A stretch of DNA of 48,891 nucleotides, taken from Planctomycetota bacterium (GTDB lineage: Bacteria; Planctomycetota; Planctomycetia; Gemmatales; Gemmataceae). The notes beneath the pieces are model-generated. The model worked only from the letters and a program-made list of their open reading frames with translations, was not told the DNA's origin and did no database searches. How positions within the stretch are numbered: position 1 is the stretch's first letter; every line of letters begins with the position of its first letter. The position numbers were made by a program, and so were the translations under genes. The stretch lies in NCBI GenBank assembly GCA_016195405.1, contig JACPZP010000163.1, forward strand, positions 1 through 48,891, given 5' to 3'. Positions 40,797-48,888 of the stretch are shown here, piece by piece.

Positions 40797-41717
40797 ATGT
40801 TCATCGATCTACAGGGCATCTCGCGCTTCTACGGCAAGCACCAGGCGCTTCGGGACGTGAGCCTCCGCCTGGAGAAGGGCCGGGTCGGCTTGCTGGGGCC
40901 CAACGGCGCGGGGAAATCCACGCTGCTCAAGATCCTCATGGGGCTGTTGCCGCCGTCGAGCGGGACGGGCACGGTCTTGGGGCATGATCTGGGCGGCGAC
41001 GGCACACTCTTGCGGCGTTCGATCGGGTACTTGCCGGAAGCGGACGGCCTGGTGCCCGGGATGCGCGGGGCCGACTACGTGGCGCTGGCCGGTGAACTCT
41101 ACGGCATGCCGCGCAAGCAGGCGCTGCGGCGCGCCCATGAGGTGCTCACCTATCTCGATCTGGGCGAGGCCCGCTATCGCCGGCTGGAGGAATATTCCAC
41201 CGGCATGAAGCAGCGCTTGAAGCTGGCCCAGGCGCTCGTGCACGATCCGCCGGCGCTTTTCCTGGACGAGCCGACCGGCGGCCTCGATCCCGCCGGACGG
41301 CGAGGAATGCTCGAATTGCTTCTCACGTTGGGACGCGAGCACGGCAAGGCGATCCTGCTCTCCACGCACCTGCTCGGCGACATCGATAAGGTCTGCGACG
41401 CCGTGATCATCTTGCACGAAGGCCGGGTCCTGTGCCAGGGCGACGTTGGAACGTTGTGCCGCCGCCGGCAAGATCGCTACCGCCTGCAAATCCAGGGCGA
41501 ACCGAACGGTTTTCTGGAGGAGTTGCGTATTGAAGGGGTCGAAATCCTCGACGACAATGGCAGGGGTGGTTTCCGCGTCCGCGTCCCGGCCGGTTGGGTG
41601 ACCCGGGCTTTCTTTATCCTCGCCGATCACCACGGGGTTCTGGTCCGCGGCCTGGAACCCGACGACGAAGACTTGGAAGAGCTGTTTCACCGGGTGATCG
41701 AGGAACACCAGGGATAG
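40797..41717 (+). CDS. ABC transporter ATP-binding protein (first)
   Basis: A 306-residue ATPase. Walker A is LGPNGAGKSTLLKI, the Q-loop region is SIGYLPEADGLVPGM, the signature motif is YSTGMKQRLKLAQAL, Walker B is PALFLDEPTGGLDPAG and the H-loop is ILLSTHLLGDID. The C-terminal ~80 residues (RLQIQGEPNGFLEELRIEGV) match the accessory domain of ABC-2 type exporters. It starts a four-gene unit with two permeases and a second ATPase. The ribosome site before 40797 is weak. Substrate unknown; such exporters in related organisms often act on lipids, drugs or sodium. Confidence 0.95.
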   Translation: MFIDLQGISRFYGKHQALRDVSLRLEKGRVGLLGPNGAGKSTLLKILMGLLPPSSGTGTVLGHDLGGDGTLLRRSIGYLPEADGLVPGMRGADYVALAGELYGMPRKQALRRAHEVLTYLDLGEARYRRLEEYSTGMKQRLKLAQALVHDPPALFLDEPTGGLDPAGRRGMLELLLTLGREHGKAILLSTHLLGDIDKVCDAVIILHEGRVLCQGDVGTLCRRRQDRYRLQIQGEPNGFLEELRIEGVEILDDNGRGGFRVRVPAGWVTRAFFILADHHGVLVRGLEPDDEDLEELFHRVIEEHQG

Positions 41718-41725
41718 TGCCCGTC

Positions 41726-41800
41726 CAAGCCCGCACGCGAGTCTTCGAGCGTGCGGGATACCGAACACCCCGCACTCTCGAAGACTCGCGTGCGGGCTTG
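41726..41800. repeat. 32-bp palindrome between ATPase and permease genes
   Basis: Arms 41726-41757 and 41769-41800 pair with one mismatch; the left arm begins CAAGCCCGCACGCGAGTCTT and the loop is 11 bases. It starts 9 bases after the ATPase stop and ends 16 bases before the permease ATG, so in a shared transcript it would form a very stable intercistronic hairpin. Confidence 0.85.
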
Positions 41801-41816
41801 AAGATAACGGAGCTTG

Positions 41817-42788
41817 ATGACCGTTCAACTCCTTCACTACCGCGCCTGGCAAGGCGCCTTTCGCCGGCCGTCCTGGGGCGTTTGGCCCATCGCCCGCGTC
41901 GCGTTGGGCTCGCTTCTGCGCCGCCGGCTTTTCTGGCTCCTTTACGCGGCGTCACTGTTTCTCTTCCTGATGTTCTTCTTCGGCGGCTATCTCCTCGACT
42001 GGGCGGTCACGCAAGTTTCGCAAGCGCCGATCAAGGTTGGCAATGTGACGCTCGACACCGAACGCCTCGTGCGCTCGATGCGGCAAACGCTCCAGGTCCT
42101 CAGCGGCAATCAGGACACCTTCGCCTATTTCTTCAATTTCCAAGGCACGATGGTGATGATCGTCCTGGCTCTGACGGGCGCCGTGCTCGTGGGCAATGAC
42201 TTCACCTTCCGCAGCTTACCGTTCTACCTGTCGAAACCGATCAACCGCTGGCATTACATCTTGGGCAAGTGCCTCGCCGTGGCCGTCGTCGTCAACCTAC
42301 TGACGACGTTGCCGGCTCTGGGCCTTTACATGCAACACGGCATGGACGAGTGGGAGTATTTCACGAACGTCGCGTACTTCGAGGAGTCCGGGATGGGTCG
42401 GGGGCCGGCGAGCTGGGTGCTGCTCTTGGGAGTGCTCGGCTTCGGTACGATTCTCACGGTATTCTTGAGCGTCACCCTGGTGGCGGCCGCAAGTTGGATG
42501 CGCCGCACCATGCCGCTGGTGATGGTCTGGTGCGCGGTATTTCTCTTCCTGCACATGGTGGCCGTCATCCTGGTTGACGGCTTGCGCTATAATGTCCACT
42601 GGCGGCTTCTGGGCCTGTGGAACAACCTTTGTCTCTTAGGCTACGCATGCCTTGGTTTCGATCATGAGACGATCTGGCCCGCGCCGCAGCCGTCGTTCCT
42701 GGCGGCCGGTATCACGCTTGGCGGAGTGATGCTTCTATGCCTGACCTACTTGAATCAACGGACCCGAGCCGTGGAGATCGTGCGCTAG
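41817..42788 (+). CDS. ABC-2 type transporter permease (first)
   Basis: A 323-residue membrane protein with about six helices. The first segment LFWLLYAASLFLFLMFFFGG is preceded by a basic N-terminus. Further helices include FNFQGTMVMIVLALTGAVLV, CLAVAVVVNLLTTLPALGLY, VLLLGVLGFGTILTVFLSVT and VMVWCAVFLFLHMVAVILVD. The sequence FRSLPFYLSKPINRWHYILGK is the cytoplasmic coupling segment typical of ABC-2 permeases (F-x-x-x-P-x-S-R/K-x-x). The ATG at 41817 was chosen over the adjacent TTG. Its 3' end overlaps the next ATPase gene by 52 bases. It presumably pairs with one of the two ATPases in this cluster. Confidence 0.85.
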   Translation: MTVQLLHYRAWQGAFRRPSWGVWPIARVALGSLLRRRLFWLLYAASLFLFLMFFFGGYLLDWAVTQVSQAPIKVGNVTLDTERLVRSMRQTLQVLSGNQDTFAYFFNFQGTMVMIVLALTGAVLVGNDFTFRSLPFYLSKPINRWHYILGKCLAVAVVVNLLTTLPALGLYMQHGMDEWEYFTNVAYFEESGMGRGPASWVLLLGVLGFGTILTVFLSVTLVAAASWMRRTMPLVMVWCAVFLFLHMVAVILVDGLRYNVHWRLLGLWNNLCLLGYACLGFDHETIWPAPQPSFLAAGITLGGVMLLCLTYLNQRTRAVEIVR

Positions 42789-43828
42789 AGGGGCCGCTGG
42801 TCCGCGCTCCTTTGTCACTGGTGAACGGCGCTCGGATCGCGAATAAATCCGAGAGTCTGGAGGCGAAGGACTCCGCTGCCGCCGAGCTTGGACCAAAGAC
42901 AGGCCCGCCGGTTTTGTTCTTCGACCGGGTTTCGCGCTGGTACGGCCCGGTCATCGGCGTCAATGGGGTGACATTGGAATTGCGGAGCGGCATCACTGGG
43001 CTCGTAGGCCACAATGGTTCTGGCAAGAGCACGCTGATGCGGCTGGCGGCGGGTCACCTGCGGCCCGATCTGGGCGCGGTGCTGGTGGAAGGACGCCAGG
43101 CCTGGACCGCGGAAGCGAAACGGCACGTCGGTTACTGTCCGGAGCTGGACACGTATTACGAGGAGATGTCGGGCCGGCGTTTTATCCAATGCATGGCGAG
43201 GCTGTCGGGTTTCTCCCGCGCGGAGGCCCGTTCGCGCGGCGATGAAGTCCTCGAATTAGTCGGCATGGCGGACCGCGCCCAACGTCCTCTGGCCGGCTAC
43301 TCGAAGGGAATGCGGCAGCGTATCAAGCTGGCACAAGCACTGATCCACGATCCCAAGCTCCTGCTTCTCGATGAGCCCTTGAGCGGCATCGATCCGATCG
43401 GCCGGCGCGAATCCATCCAACTCTTCCATAAGCTTGCCGGCCGCGGCAAGTGCCTGCTCATCTCCAGTCACGAATTGGAGGAGTTGGAAAAGCTCACCGA
43501 CCATGTCGCGATCATGGCGGCCGGACGGATCGCGGCAGTTGGACCTCTGACGCAGATTCGTGATTTGCTCGACGATCATCCGCTATCGATTCGTGTCGCC
43601 AGCGATCAGAACAAGGTGCTGGCGACGGCGTTGCTCGATTGCGACGACGTGGTCGGATTGGATCGCCTTCCCGACGACGCCCTGCTGGTCCGGGCCCGCA
43701 ATCCGCGCCGCTTTTTCCAACGGCTCACCGAGTTGGTGATCAGCGAGCACTTGGAGATCAGCCATCTCGAATCTCTCGATGAATCGACGCATGACGTGCT
43801 CGGTTACTTGCTGGGCGGAAAATCGTGA
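42737..43828 (+). CDS. ABC transporter ATP-binding protein (second)
   Basis: A 363-residue ATPase with an unusual ~55-residue N-terminal extension lacking known motifs (ending LGPKTGPPVLFFDRVSRWYG). Walker A is LVGHNGSGKSTLMRLAAG, the signature is YSKGMRQRIKLAQAL, Walker B is LLLLDEPLSGIDPIGR and the H-loop is LLISSHELEELE. The last ~100 residues match the accessory domain of ABC-2 ATPases. It overlaps the preceding permease by 52 bases and the next permease by 4 bases (GTGA), so translation is likely coupled. The extension overlaps the upstream coding sequence, so a later start near 42821 cannot be excluded. Confidence 0.94.
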   Translation: MPDLLESTDPSRGDRALEGPLVRAPLSLVNGARIANKSESLEAKDSAAAELGPKTGPPVLFFDRVSRWYGPVIGVNGVTLELRSGITGLVGHNGSGKSTLMRLAAGHLRPDLGAVLVEGRQAWTAEAKRHVGYCPELDTYYEEMSGRRFIQCMARLSGFSRAEARSRGDEVLELVGMADRAQRPLAGYSKGMRQRIKLAQALIHDPKLLLLDEPLSGIDPIGRRESIQLFHKLAGRGKCLLISSHELEELEKLTDHVAIMAAGRIAAVGPLTQIRDLLDDHPLSIRVASDQNKVLATALLDCDDVVGLDRLPDDALLVRARNPRRFFQRLTELVISEHLEISHLESLDESTHDVLGYLLGGKS

Positions 43829-44742
43829 CGGGATCACGGGCGTTCTTCTATCTCATCCTTCTGAGTTGGCAGCGACAGGCCAGGGCGCATCTGATGCTCT
43901 GGATCGCGGGCGGATTGCTGGCGTTCGCGGCTTTCCTGGTGCTCGCCAACACCTGGAACGGACGCTGGAACATGAGCTACTGGCGCGTGCCGGGAGGCGG
44001 CGGCGTCACCTACGGCGACCAGATTCGCGCCTTCGCAATGGCCCGCGACCTTCCCCTTGCCGGTTCGGCCGCCTCGGTCACGCAGCTCGCCTGGTCGACG
44101 CAACGACTCGTGGTGGACGATGCATCCGGGTTCTTCGTTTTTTCCAATCGCATCGTCTTCTTTCTGTTCACGACGTTCCTGATGCCTTTGTGGACGTTGA
44201 GCTTCGCTACGGAAGGTTTGGGCCGCGAGCGCGAAGCGGGCAATCTTGTTTGGGTGCTTTCGCGTCCGCTTTCGCGCCCCGCCATTTACCTGGCGAAGTT
44301 CCTCGCGGCCGTGCCGTGGTGCTTGGCGCTGAACATGGGCGGCTTCGCGCTTTTATGCGTTCTCGCGGGTTGGCCGGGAATATTGGCTTTGGCGATTTAC
44401 TGGCCCGCCGTGCTCATGGGAACGCTCGCCCTCGCCTCACTTTTCCATTTTCTCGGCGCCTTCGCGCGGCGGGCATCGGTGGTCGCGATCTTGTATGCCT
44501 TTTTCCTAGAAACCATCGCCGGCAACCTCCCAGGCCACCTAAAGCGGCTCAGCATCAGCTTCTACACACGCTGCCTGATGTTTGAGCAGGCGCACGAGTT
44601 CGGCATTCAGCCCGAAAGGCCCAGCATCTACCTGCCCGTGAGCGGCTCCTTTGCCGTGACGGTCCTGGCGACGGTGTCGATTGTGCTGCTCGTGGCAGGC
44701 GCGTGGATCTTCGCGCGCAAGGAATACCTTGAGCTAACGTAG
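43825..44742 (+). CDS. ABC-2 type transporter permease (second)
   Basis: A 305-residue membrane protein starting at a GTG that overlaps the ATPase stop (GTGA). Helices include LMLWIAGGLLAFAAFLVLAN, IVFFLFTTFLMPLWTLSFAT, FLAAVPWCLALNMGGFALLC, WPAVLMGTLALASLFHFLGA and SFAVTVLATVSIVLLVAGAW. Its coupling sequence EAGNLVWVLSRPLSRPAIYL matches the R-P-x-S-R pattern of ABC-2 permeases. A ~70-residue extracytoplasmic loop follows the first helix. It closes the four-gene operon; the two permeases share little sequence, so a heteromeric exporter is possible. Confidence 0.85.
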   Translation: MTGSRAFFYLILLSWQRQARAHLMLWIAGGLLAFAAFLVLANTWNGRWNMSYWRVPGGGGVTYGDQIRAFAMARDLPLAGSAASVTQLAWSTQRLVVDDASGFFVFSNRIVFFLFTTFLMPLWTLSFATEGLGREREAGNLVWVLSRPLSRPAIYLAKFLAAVPWCLALNMGGFALLCVLAGWPGILALAIYWPAVLMGTLALASLFHFLGAFARRASVVAILYAFFLETIAGNLPGHLKRLSISFYTRCLMFEQAHEFGIQPERPSIYLPVSGSFAVTVLATVSIVLLVAGAWIFARKEYLELT

Positions 44743-44786
44743 CGCTTACGCCGTGGCGCCACGGCGCGCTTCGGCACGGAATAGTT

Positions 44787-44815
44787 TTGAAGATGTCCGC
44801 AAAACAAGGTATCCT
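44787..44815 (+). promoter_or_regulatory. Possible sigma-70-type promoter for the cytidylate kinase-like gene
   Basis: TTGAAG at 44787-44792, a 17-base spacer and TATCCT at 44810-44815 lie 45 bases upstream of the ATG at 44860. The match is partial and planctomycete promoter consensus is poorly known, so this is weak. Confidence 0.25.
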
Positions 44816-44859
44816 ACAATAATCCGCATGGGCGCGATCTCGGAACAGAGGAACCTCCC

Positions 44860-45600
44860 ATGACCGAGCGACCCGGTTCTCTCCAAGAAGATTCTTCGCA
44901 GGAAGAATTGGACTTGCCTGTCTCCCGCATTGCCGAAAGTCCGCGGCATGGCTTTCGTGGCGAGCCGGCCGACTTTCCCGCGCCGATCCCGGCGGGATTG
45001 TCCATCGCCCTGAGCCGGGAAGCGGGCGCACGCGGCGGCAGCATCGCCAAACGCGCCGGCGTCAAGCTCGGTTGGCAAGTCTACAGTCAAGATCTGCTTG
45101 AATACATCAGCCAGGAAGGAACGTTCCGGCGCGACGTAGTGGACCAACTCCCCGCGGCCGCACTCGAGTGGGTCGAGGACCGGCTCAATCGCTTGCACAA
45201 GGAACAGAACCTGAGCCGGCATCCCTCCGTGGTGGAGCTGGCCCGCATGGTGCTTTCGCTGGGCGCCCAGGGCGAGGTGATCCTATTGGGCCGCGGCGCG
45301 GGCTGCATTCTGCCGGCGCGGACGACGTTGAACGTGCGCCTGGTAGCGCCTCTTGCCGACCGCGTCGCCTACATGAGCGAGTGGCTTCGCCTGACCGAAG
45401 AGGAAGCCGCCGACCATGTCCGCAGGCGCGACAGCGCTCGCGCCGAATTCATCGCCACCCACTTTCACCGCAAGCCTGCCGACATTCACCAATATGATTT
45501 GATTCTCAACAGCAGTCTGCTCGGCGAGGAGAGCTGCGCGGACCTCATCGTTCAGGCCGCCCGGGCCAAGATGAGCGCCTTCGTGGAAGACTTGGATTAG
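44860..45600 (+). CDS. Cytidylate kinase-like family protein
   Basis: A 246-residue protein. The first ~45 residues are disordered. Then comes LSIALSREAGARGGSIAKRA, the phosphate-binding loop of the cytidylate kinase-like family (ISREYG-x-GG-x-x-IA-x-x). It is followed by GWQVYSQDLLEYISQEG and VILLGRGAGCILPARTTLNV, with NVRLVAPLADRV and RRRDSARAEFIATHF as the lid/substrate region. This family is related to nucleoside monophosphate kinases, but its true substrate is uncertain; planctomycetes and deltaproteobacteria carry several copies. GAGGAA lies upstream of the ATG. The purine nucleoside phosphorylase gene begins 16 bases downstream, consistent with a nucleotide-salvage unit. Confidence 0.85.
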   Translation: MTERPGSLQEDSSQEELDLPVSRIAESPRHGFRGEPADFPAPIPAGLSIALSREAGARGGSIAKRAGVKLGWQVYSQDLLEYISQEGTFRRDVVDQLPAAALEWVEDRLNRLHKEQNLSRHPSVVELARMVLSLGAQGEVILLGRGAGCILPARTTLNVRLVAPLADRVAYMSEWLRLTEEEAADHVRRRDSARAEFIATHFHRKPADIHQYDLILNSSLLGEESCADLIVQAARAKMSAFVEDLD

Positions 45601-45616
45601 TCGACCTTCCATTCTG

Positions 45617-46393
45617 ATGTCCAATCCCATTGACCTTTTCGCGCAAGCATGCCGTCGTGAGCCGCCGCGGATGGCTGTGGTGCTAGGCTCCGGGATGGGC
45701 GACCTGGCAGAACATCTCGCAACGGAAGTCGAAGTTCCTTACCGAGCGGTCCCGGAACTCGAATCTCCTTCCGTGCCAGGGCACGACGGCGTCATACGAA
45801 TTGGCTCTTGGGCTGAAAAGCGCGTACTCTTGTTTTCGGGCCGACTTCATTTCTACGAAGGTCATTCGTGGCGAAGCGTGATCGAACCCGTCGCCGTCGC
45901 GCGACGGTTGGGCGCGCGCGTCCTCCTTTTGACAAATGCGGCCGGCGGCATCCGTGACGATCTCCTACCGGGAAATTTCATGGCTGTTAGCAATCACCTC
46001 GACTGGACGCACGGCTATCCTTGGCCGACGGAAAAACCGCCGTCACCGTACTCACCGCAATTGGTCGATGTGTTGGCAGAGGCGGCTCGCGCCCATGAGA
46101 TACCACTGTCAAACGGCGTCTATGCACAGGTGACCGGCCCGTGCTATGAAACACCGGCCGAGATTCGGGCGCTCCGATGCCGCGGCGGCGATGCCGTGGG
46201 CATGTCCACGGTTCGGGAAATTGCGTGGGCGTCGTCCGTGGGAATGGAGTGCGCGGCTATTTCGTGCATCACCAACCGTGCCGCCGGCCTCAGCACAGGG
46301 CCAATTAATCACGAGGAAGTGCTGGCCATTGCCGCCGCCCAGCGGCTGCGCTTGAATGCCCTGATCGAGGCGTTCATCCGCAAGTTAATTTGA
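45617..46393 (+). CDS. Purine-nucleoside phosphorylase
   Basis: A 258-residue trimeric-type phosphorylase that splits purine nucleosides with phosphate. Motifs: MAVVLGSGMGDLAE (phosphate loop), LFSGRLHFYEGHSWRSVIEP (GRxHxYEG), VLLLTNAAGGIRDDLLPGNF, VTGPCYETPAEIRALRCRGG, AVGMSTVREIAWASSVGMEC and ISCITNRAAGLS. The Asn in CITNRAAG fits 6-oxopurine preference (inosine, guanosine) rather than methylthioadenosine. It follows the cytidylate kinase-like gene closely and overlaps the 3' end of the convergent aldolase by 9 bases. Weak ribosome site; the start matches family length. Confidence 0.94.
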   Translation: MSNPIDLFAQACRREPPRMAVVLGSGMGDLAEHLATEVEVPYRAVPELESPSVPGHDGVIRIGSWAEKRVLLFSGRLHFYEGHSWRSVIEPVAVARRLGARVLLLTNAAGGIRDDLLPGNFMAVSNHLDWTHGYPWPTEKPPSPYSPQLVDVLAEAARAHEIPLSNGVYAQVTGPCYETPAEIRALRCRGGDAVGMSTVREIAWASSVGMECAAISCITNRAAGLSTGPINHEEVLAIAAAQRLRLNALIEAFIRKLI

Positions 46394-47185
46394 ATAACCT
46401 GATGAATCGCTTGGAGTTAGCTCACTAAATTCCGCCTGATAAGCGCGAAGGCCGCGTTGGACCATCCAGGTGTCGAAGCCAATCGACAGCATCCGGCAAC
46501 CCACTTCCAGGCAGCGTTTGGCGTAGGCCAGGTTCGGCGGCAGGATCGCCCAATGTCGGCCATTGTCCTTGCATGCTTGCGCCACGCGCTCAATCGCTTG
46601 CCAGATTGTTGCATGGTTCCATTCACCGACGATGCCCATTGACTGACCCAAGTCGGCCGGGCCGATGAAGAGCACGTCCACCTCCGGCAAGGCCGCGATA
46701 CGCTCGACGTCGTTGACCGCGTCGATGTGCTCGATCTGGATAGCGATGAACGTCTCCGCGTTCGCCTTCTCCATGTAGTCCCGTGACGGAAGAGCGCCGT
46801 AGCGGCCATCGATTCCGGTGCCGTTGACGCCGCGAAGCCCAAGCGGATGGAACTTGGACCAGCGCACCACGTCGCTCGCCTGCTCGACTCCGCGCACCTG
46901 AGCGGCCATGATGCCGCCGGCGCCCGCTTCGAGAGGCCGCATCACGGTTGCGTAATCGGTCGGCGCCAGGCGGACGAAGGAATCCAGGCCGACGGCGCGG
47001 GCGGCCCGGCAGCAATGTTCGATTTGCTCGATGGTGAGTCCGGCGTGTTCCTGGTCGAGCCAGACGGCGTCCCAGCCGTCTTCGAAGCCAATCATCTCGA
47101 TGATTTTGGGAGAACAGAGTTGGCCCAAACCGAAGACGCGCGTGAGCTTGCCGTCCGCCAACAGAGCCTTAAGGCGCTTTGCCAT
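46385..47185 (-). CDS. HpcH/HpaI family aldolase
   Basis: A 266-residue TIM-barrel class II aldolase. The start at 47185 follows a strong GGAGGGGAG. Motifs: WDAVWLDQEHAGLTIEQIEH (metal/catalytic region), DSFVRLAPTDYATVMRPLEA (catalytic Arg), GAGGIMAAQVRGVEQASDVV, FIAIQIEHIDAVNDVERIAA (metal Glu) and DVLFIGPADLGQSMGI (metal Asp). Members cleave 2-keto-3-deoxy acids such as 4-hydroxy-2-oxoheptanedioate or 2-keto-3-deoxy-L-rhamnonate; the substrate is not resolved. The C-terminal RGLRAYQAEF is usual for the family. An in-frame start at 47227 lacks a ribosome site. Confidence 0.92.
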   Translation of the reverse strand: MAKRLKALLADGKLTRVFGLGQLCSPKIIEMIGFEDGWDAVWLDQEHAGLTIEQIEHCCRAARAVGLDSFVRLAPTDYATVMRPLEAGAGGIMAAQVRGVEQASDVVRWSKFHPLGLRGVNGTGIDGRYGALPSRDYMEKANAETFIAIQIEHIDAVNDVERIAALPEVDVLFIGPADLGQSMGIVGEWNHATIWQAIERVAQACKDNGRHWAILPPNLAYAKRCLEVGCRMLSIGFDTWMVQRGLRAYQAEFSELTPSDSSGYSN

Positions 47186-47348
47186 GGAAATCTCCCCTCC
47201 CGATTGTTTTAAGGGCCAGAAAATCAATTCCTGTGTCGCAAGGCATTAGCAGTTAGCATGATACGGAAATGGTTTTACTCGGACGCTGACAGTGATACAA
47301 TCCGCCACTTCGCTAAATGAATCTCGCGCGCGTACCCATAAACCATGT

Positions 47349-47368
47349 TGAATTAATAACTTAATTCA
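47349..47368. promoter_or_regulatory. AT-rich palindrome upstream of the aldolase
   Basis: TGAATTAA, loop TAAC, TTAATTCA: perfect 8-bp arms in a locally AT-rich stretch, unlike the GC-rich surroundings. It lies about 160 bases upstream of the aldolase start and about 60 bases after the stop of the 74-residue gene. It could be an operator or a weak terminator. Confidence 0.4.
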
Positions 47369-47426
47369 TTTACGTGACAGCGGGGATGAAGCGCGCTGGA
47401 GTTGTGAATTGAAGAAAAGCGCAGAG

Positions 47427-47651
47427 TTAAGCTGACGGCCGGCGAACCTGTGTGAAGGCTCGCAGCACGTCGTAGAGATCGCTGGTCACGCATACCTCGT
47501 CGTCGATGAAGTCTTCAAGCCAAAGGTAATTGTGGCGCTTGGCCAGCGCGATGAGCGGCAAGAGATCGCGTAAGCTGATACGGACATTAGGATCGGGTCG
47601 GCGGTCGAACGTTTCCGCGGAGCGCGGGTAGAGTCGAAGTTGCACGGCCAT
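47427..47651 (-). CDS. Small conserved protein of unknown function, 74 residues
   Basis: The start at 47651 (MAVQLRLYPRSAETFDR) is preceded by AGGGAGG at ideal distance. The rest reads NVRISLRDLLPLIALAKRHN and YLWLEDFIDDEVCVTSDLYD, then VLRAFTQVRR. The strong ribosome site, acidic/hydrophobic helical pattern and small size suggest a real soluble protein. I have an impression of similar short proteins in other planctomycetes, but know no function. It diverges from gpsA, with a shared ~200-bp promoter region. Confidence 0.7.
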   Translation of the reverse strand: MAVQLRLYPRSAETFDRRPDPNVRISLRDLLPLIALAKRHNYLWLEDFIDDEVCVTSDLYDVLRAFTQVRRPSA

Positions 47652-47853
47652 ATGCGGAACCTCCCTGTTCGTGCGGTTTTCGATATGGGACATGCCGGGT
47701 GAATGTCCGCACGGATCCTTCTCGAAACGTGAAAAGGGTCTTCGTGTTTTTCATCGGCAAAGCAAAGGCGGAAACTTGGATGATTCTGCTACAATCGTGA
47801 ACGGCGAGTTGCCCTGTCGGATTATCTTGACCAGTTTGTAAATCGGGCAATTT

Positions 47854-48858
47854 ATGACGGCGACGATAAAATTCGGCGTGCTCGGCGCGGGCGCATGGGG
47901 AACCGCGGTCGGTCTGGTGCTCGCGCGCGATCCCAAGCATCAAGTCACCCTGTGGAGCGCTCGAGCGGAACATGGCCGCATTCTCGAAGAGACTCGTGAG
48001 AATACGCGTCTTCTTCCGGGCGTGCCGATTCCGCCCAGCATCCACTTGACAATCGATGTCAAGAAAGCAGTCGCGGAGGCGGACTTATTGATCGCCGCGG
48101 TGCCGACCGCCCACCTGCGGGCAACCATGGCGCGTTTGGCCCCGGCGGTTCGCGCCGATCAGCCGGTTCTGAGTCTGGTCAAGGGCATCGAAAATCACAC
48201 CTTCTGCCGGCCGACGGAAGTCTTAGGACAAGTGCTGGGAATTCGGCCGTTCGCAGTGCTTTCAGGGCCGAGCCATGCCGAGGAAGTCGCGCGGGGGATG
48301 CCCACCACGCTGGTGGCTGCCAGCGAGGATCTGACTTTGGCGCGCTGGATTCAAGAGCGCATGAGCAGCGATCGCTTCCGTGTCTACACCAATTTGGACA
48401 CCATCGGCGTGGAAATAGCGGGGGCTCTTAAGAACATCATCGGCATCGCGGCGGGGATATGCGATGGATTGGGCTACGGCGACAACGCCAAAGCGGCCCT
48501 GCTGACGCGAGGGCTGTCGGAGATGGCCCGCTTCGGCGTCGCGCATGGCGCTGAGACCGGGACATTCTGGGGTTTGGCGGGCATGGGTGACCTCATAACG
48601 ACCTGCTTTAGTCGGCACGGACGCAATCGGGCCGTGGGCGAGCGCATCGCCCGGGGTGAGGCGCCGGCTGATCTGCTCGCCGGCATGCAGATGGTGGCCG
48701 AGGGCGTCAACACCACGGCGAGCGTCTTCGACAAAGCATCGCATATGGGTCTCTCGATGCCTATCACGGTCGAAGTGTACCGGGTGCTGTTCGAGAACAA
48801 GAATCCACGCGACGCAGTCAATGACTTGATGCTGCGCGAGCCGCGGCATGAAGGATAA
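47854..48858 (+). CDS. gpsA: Glycerol-3-phosphate dehydrogenase [NAD(P)+]
   Basis: A 334-residue enzyme that makes sn-glycerol-3-phosphate from dihydroxyacetone phosphate for phospholipid synthesis. Motifs: FGVLGAGAWGTAVGLVLARD (dinucleotide binding GxGxWGTA), LIAAVPTAHLRATM, VLSLVKGIE, FAVLSGPSHAEEVARGMPTT and EIAGALKNIIGIAAGICDGL with the catalytic Lys. GYGDNAKAALLTRGLSEM, GLAGMGDLITTCFSRHGRNR and VAEGVNTTASVFD follow. The length fits the family and the gene is complete within the window. It reads from a promoter region shared with the divergent 74-residue gene. Confidence 0.97.
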   Translation: MTATIKFGVLGAGAWGTAVGLVLARDPKHQVTLWSARAEHGRILEETRENTRLLPGVPIPPSIHLTIDVKKAVAEADLLIAAVPTAHLRATMARLAPAVRADQPVLSLVKGIENHTFCRPTEVLGQVLGIRPFAVLSGPSHAEEVARGMPTTLVAASEDLTLARWIQERMSSDRFRVYTNLDTIGVEIAGALKNIIGIAAGICDGLGYGDNAKAALLTRGLSEMARFGVAHGAETGTFWGLAGMGDLITTCFSRHGRNRAVGERIARGEAPADLLAGMQMVAEGVNTTASVFDKASHMGLSMPITVEVYRVLFENKNPRDAVNDLMLREPRHEG

Positions 48859-48867
48859 TTGCACGTA

Positions 48868-48888
48868 GGACGGATTTGCAATCCGTCC
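48868..48888. repeat. Hairpin downstream of gpsA, at window edge
   Basis: GGACGGATT, loop TGC, AATCCGTCC: a perfect 9-bp stem 9 bases after the gpsA stop. It may be a terminator or the start of a longer dispersed element cut by the window edge. Confidence 0.55.
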
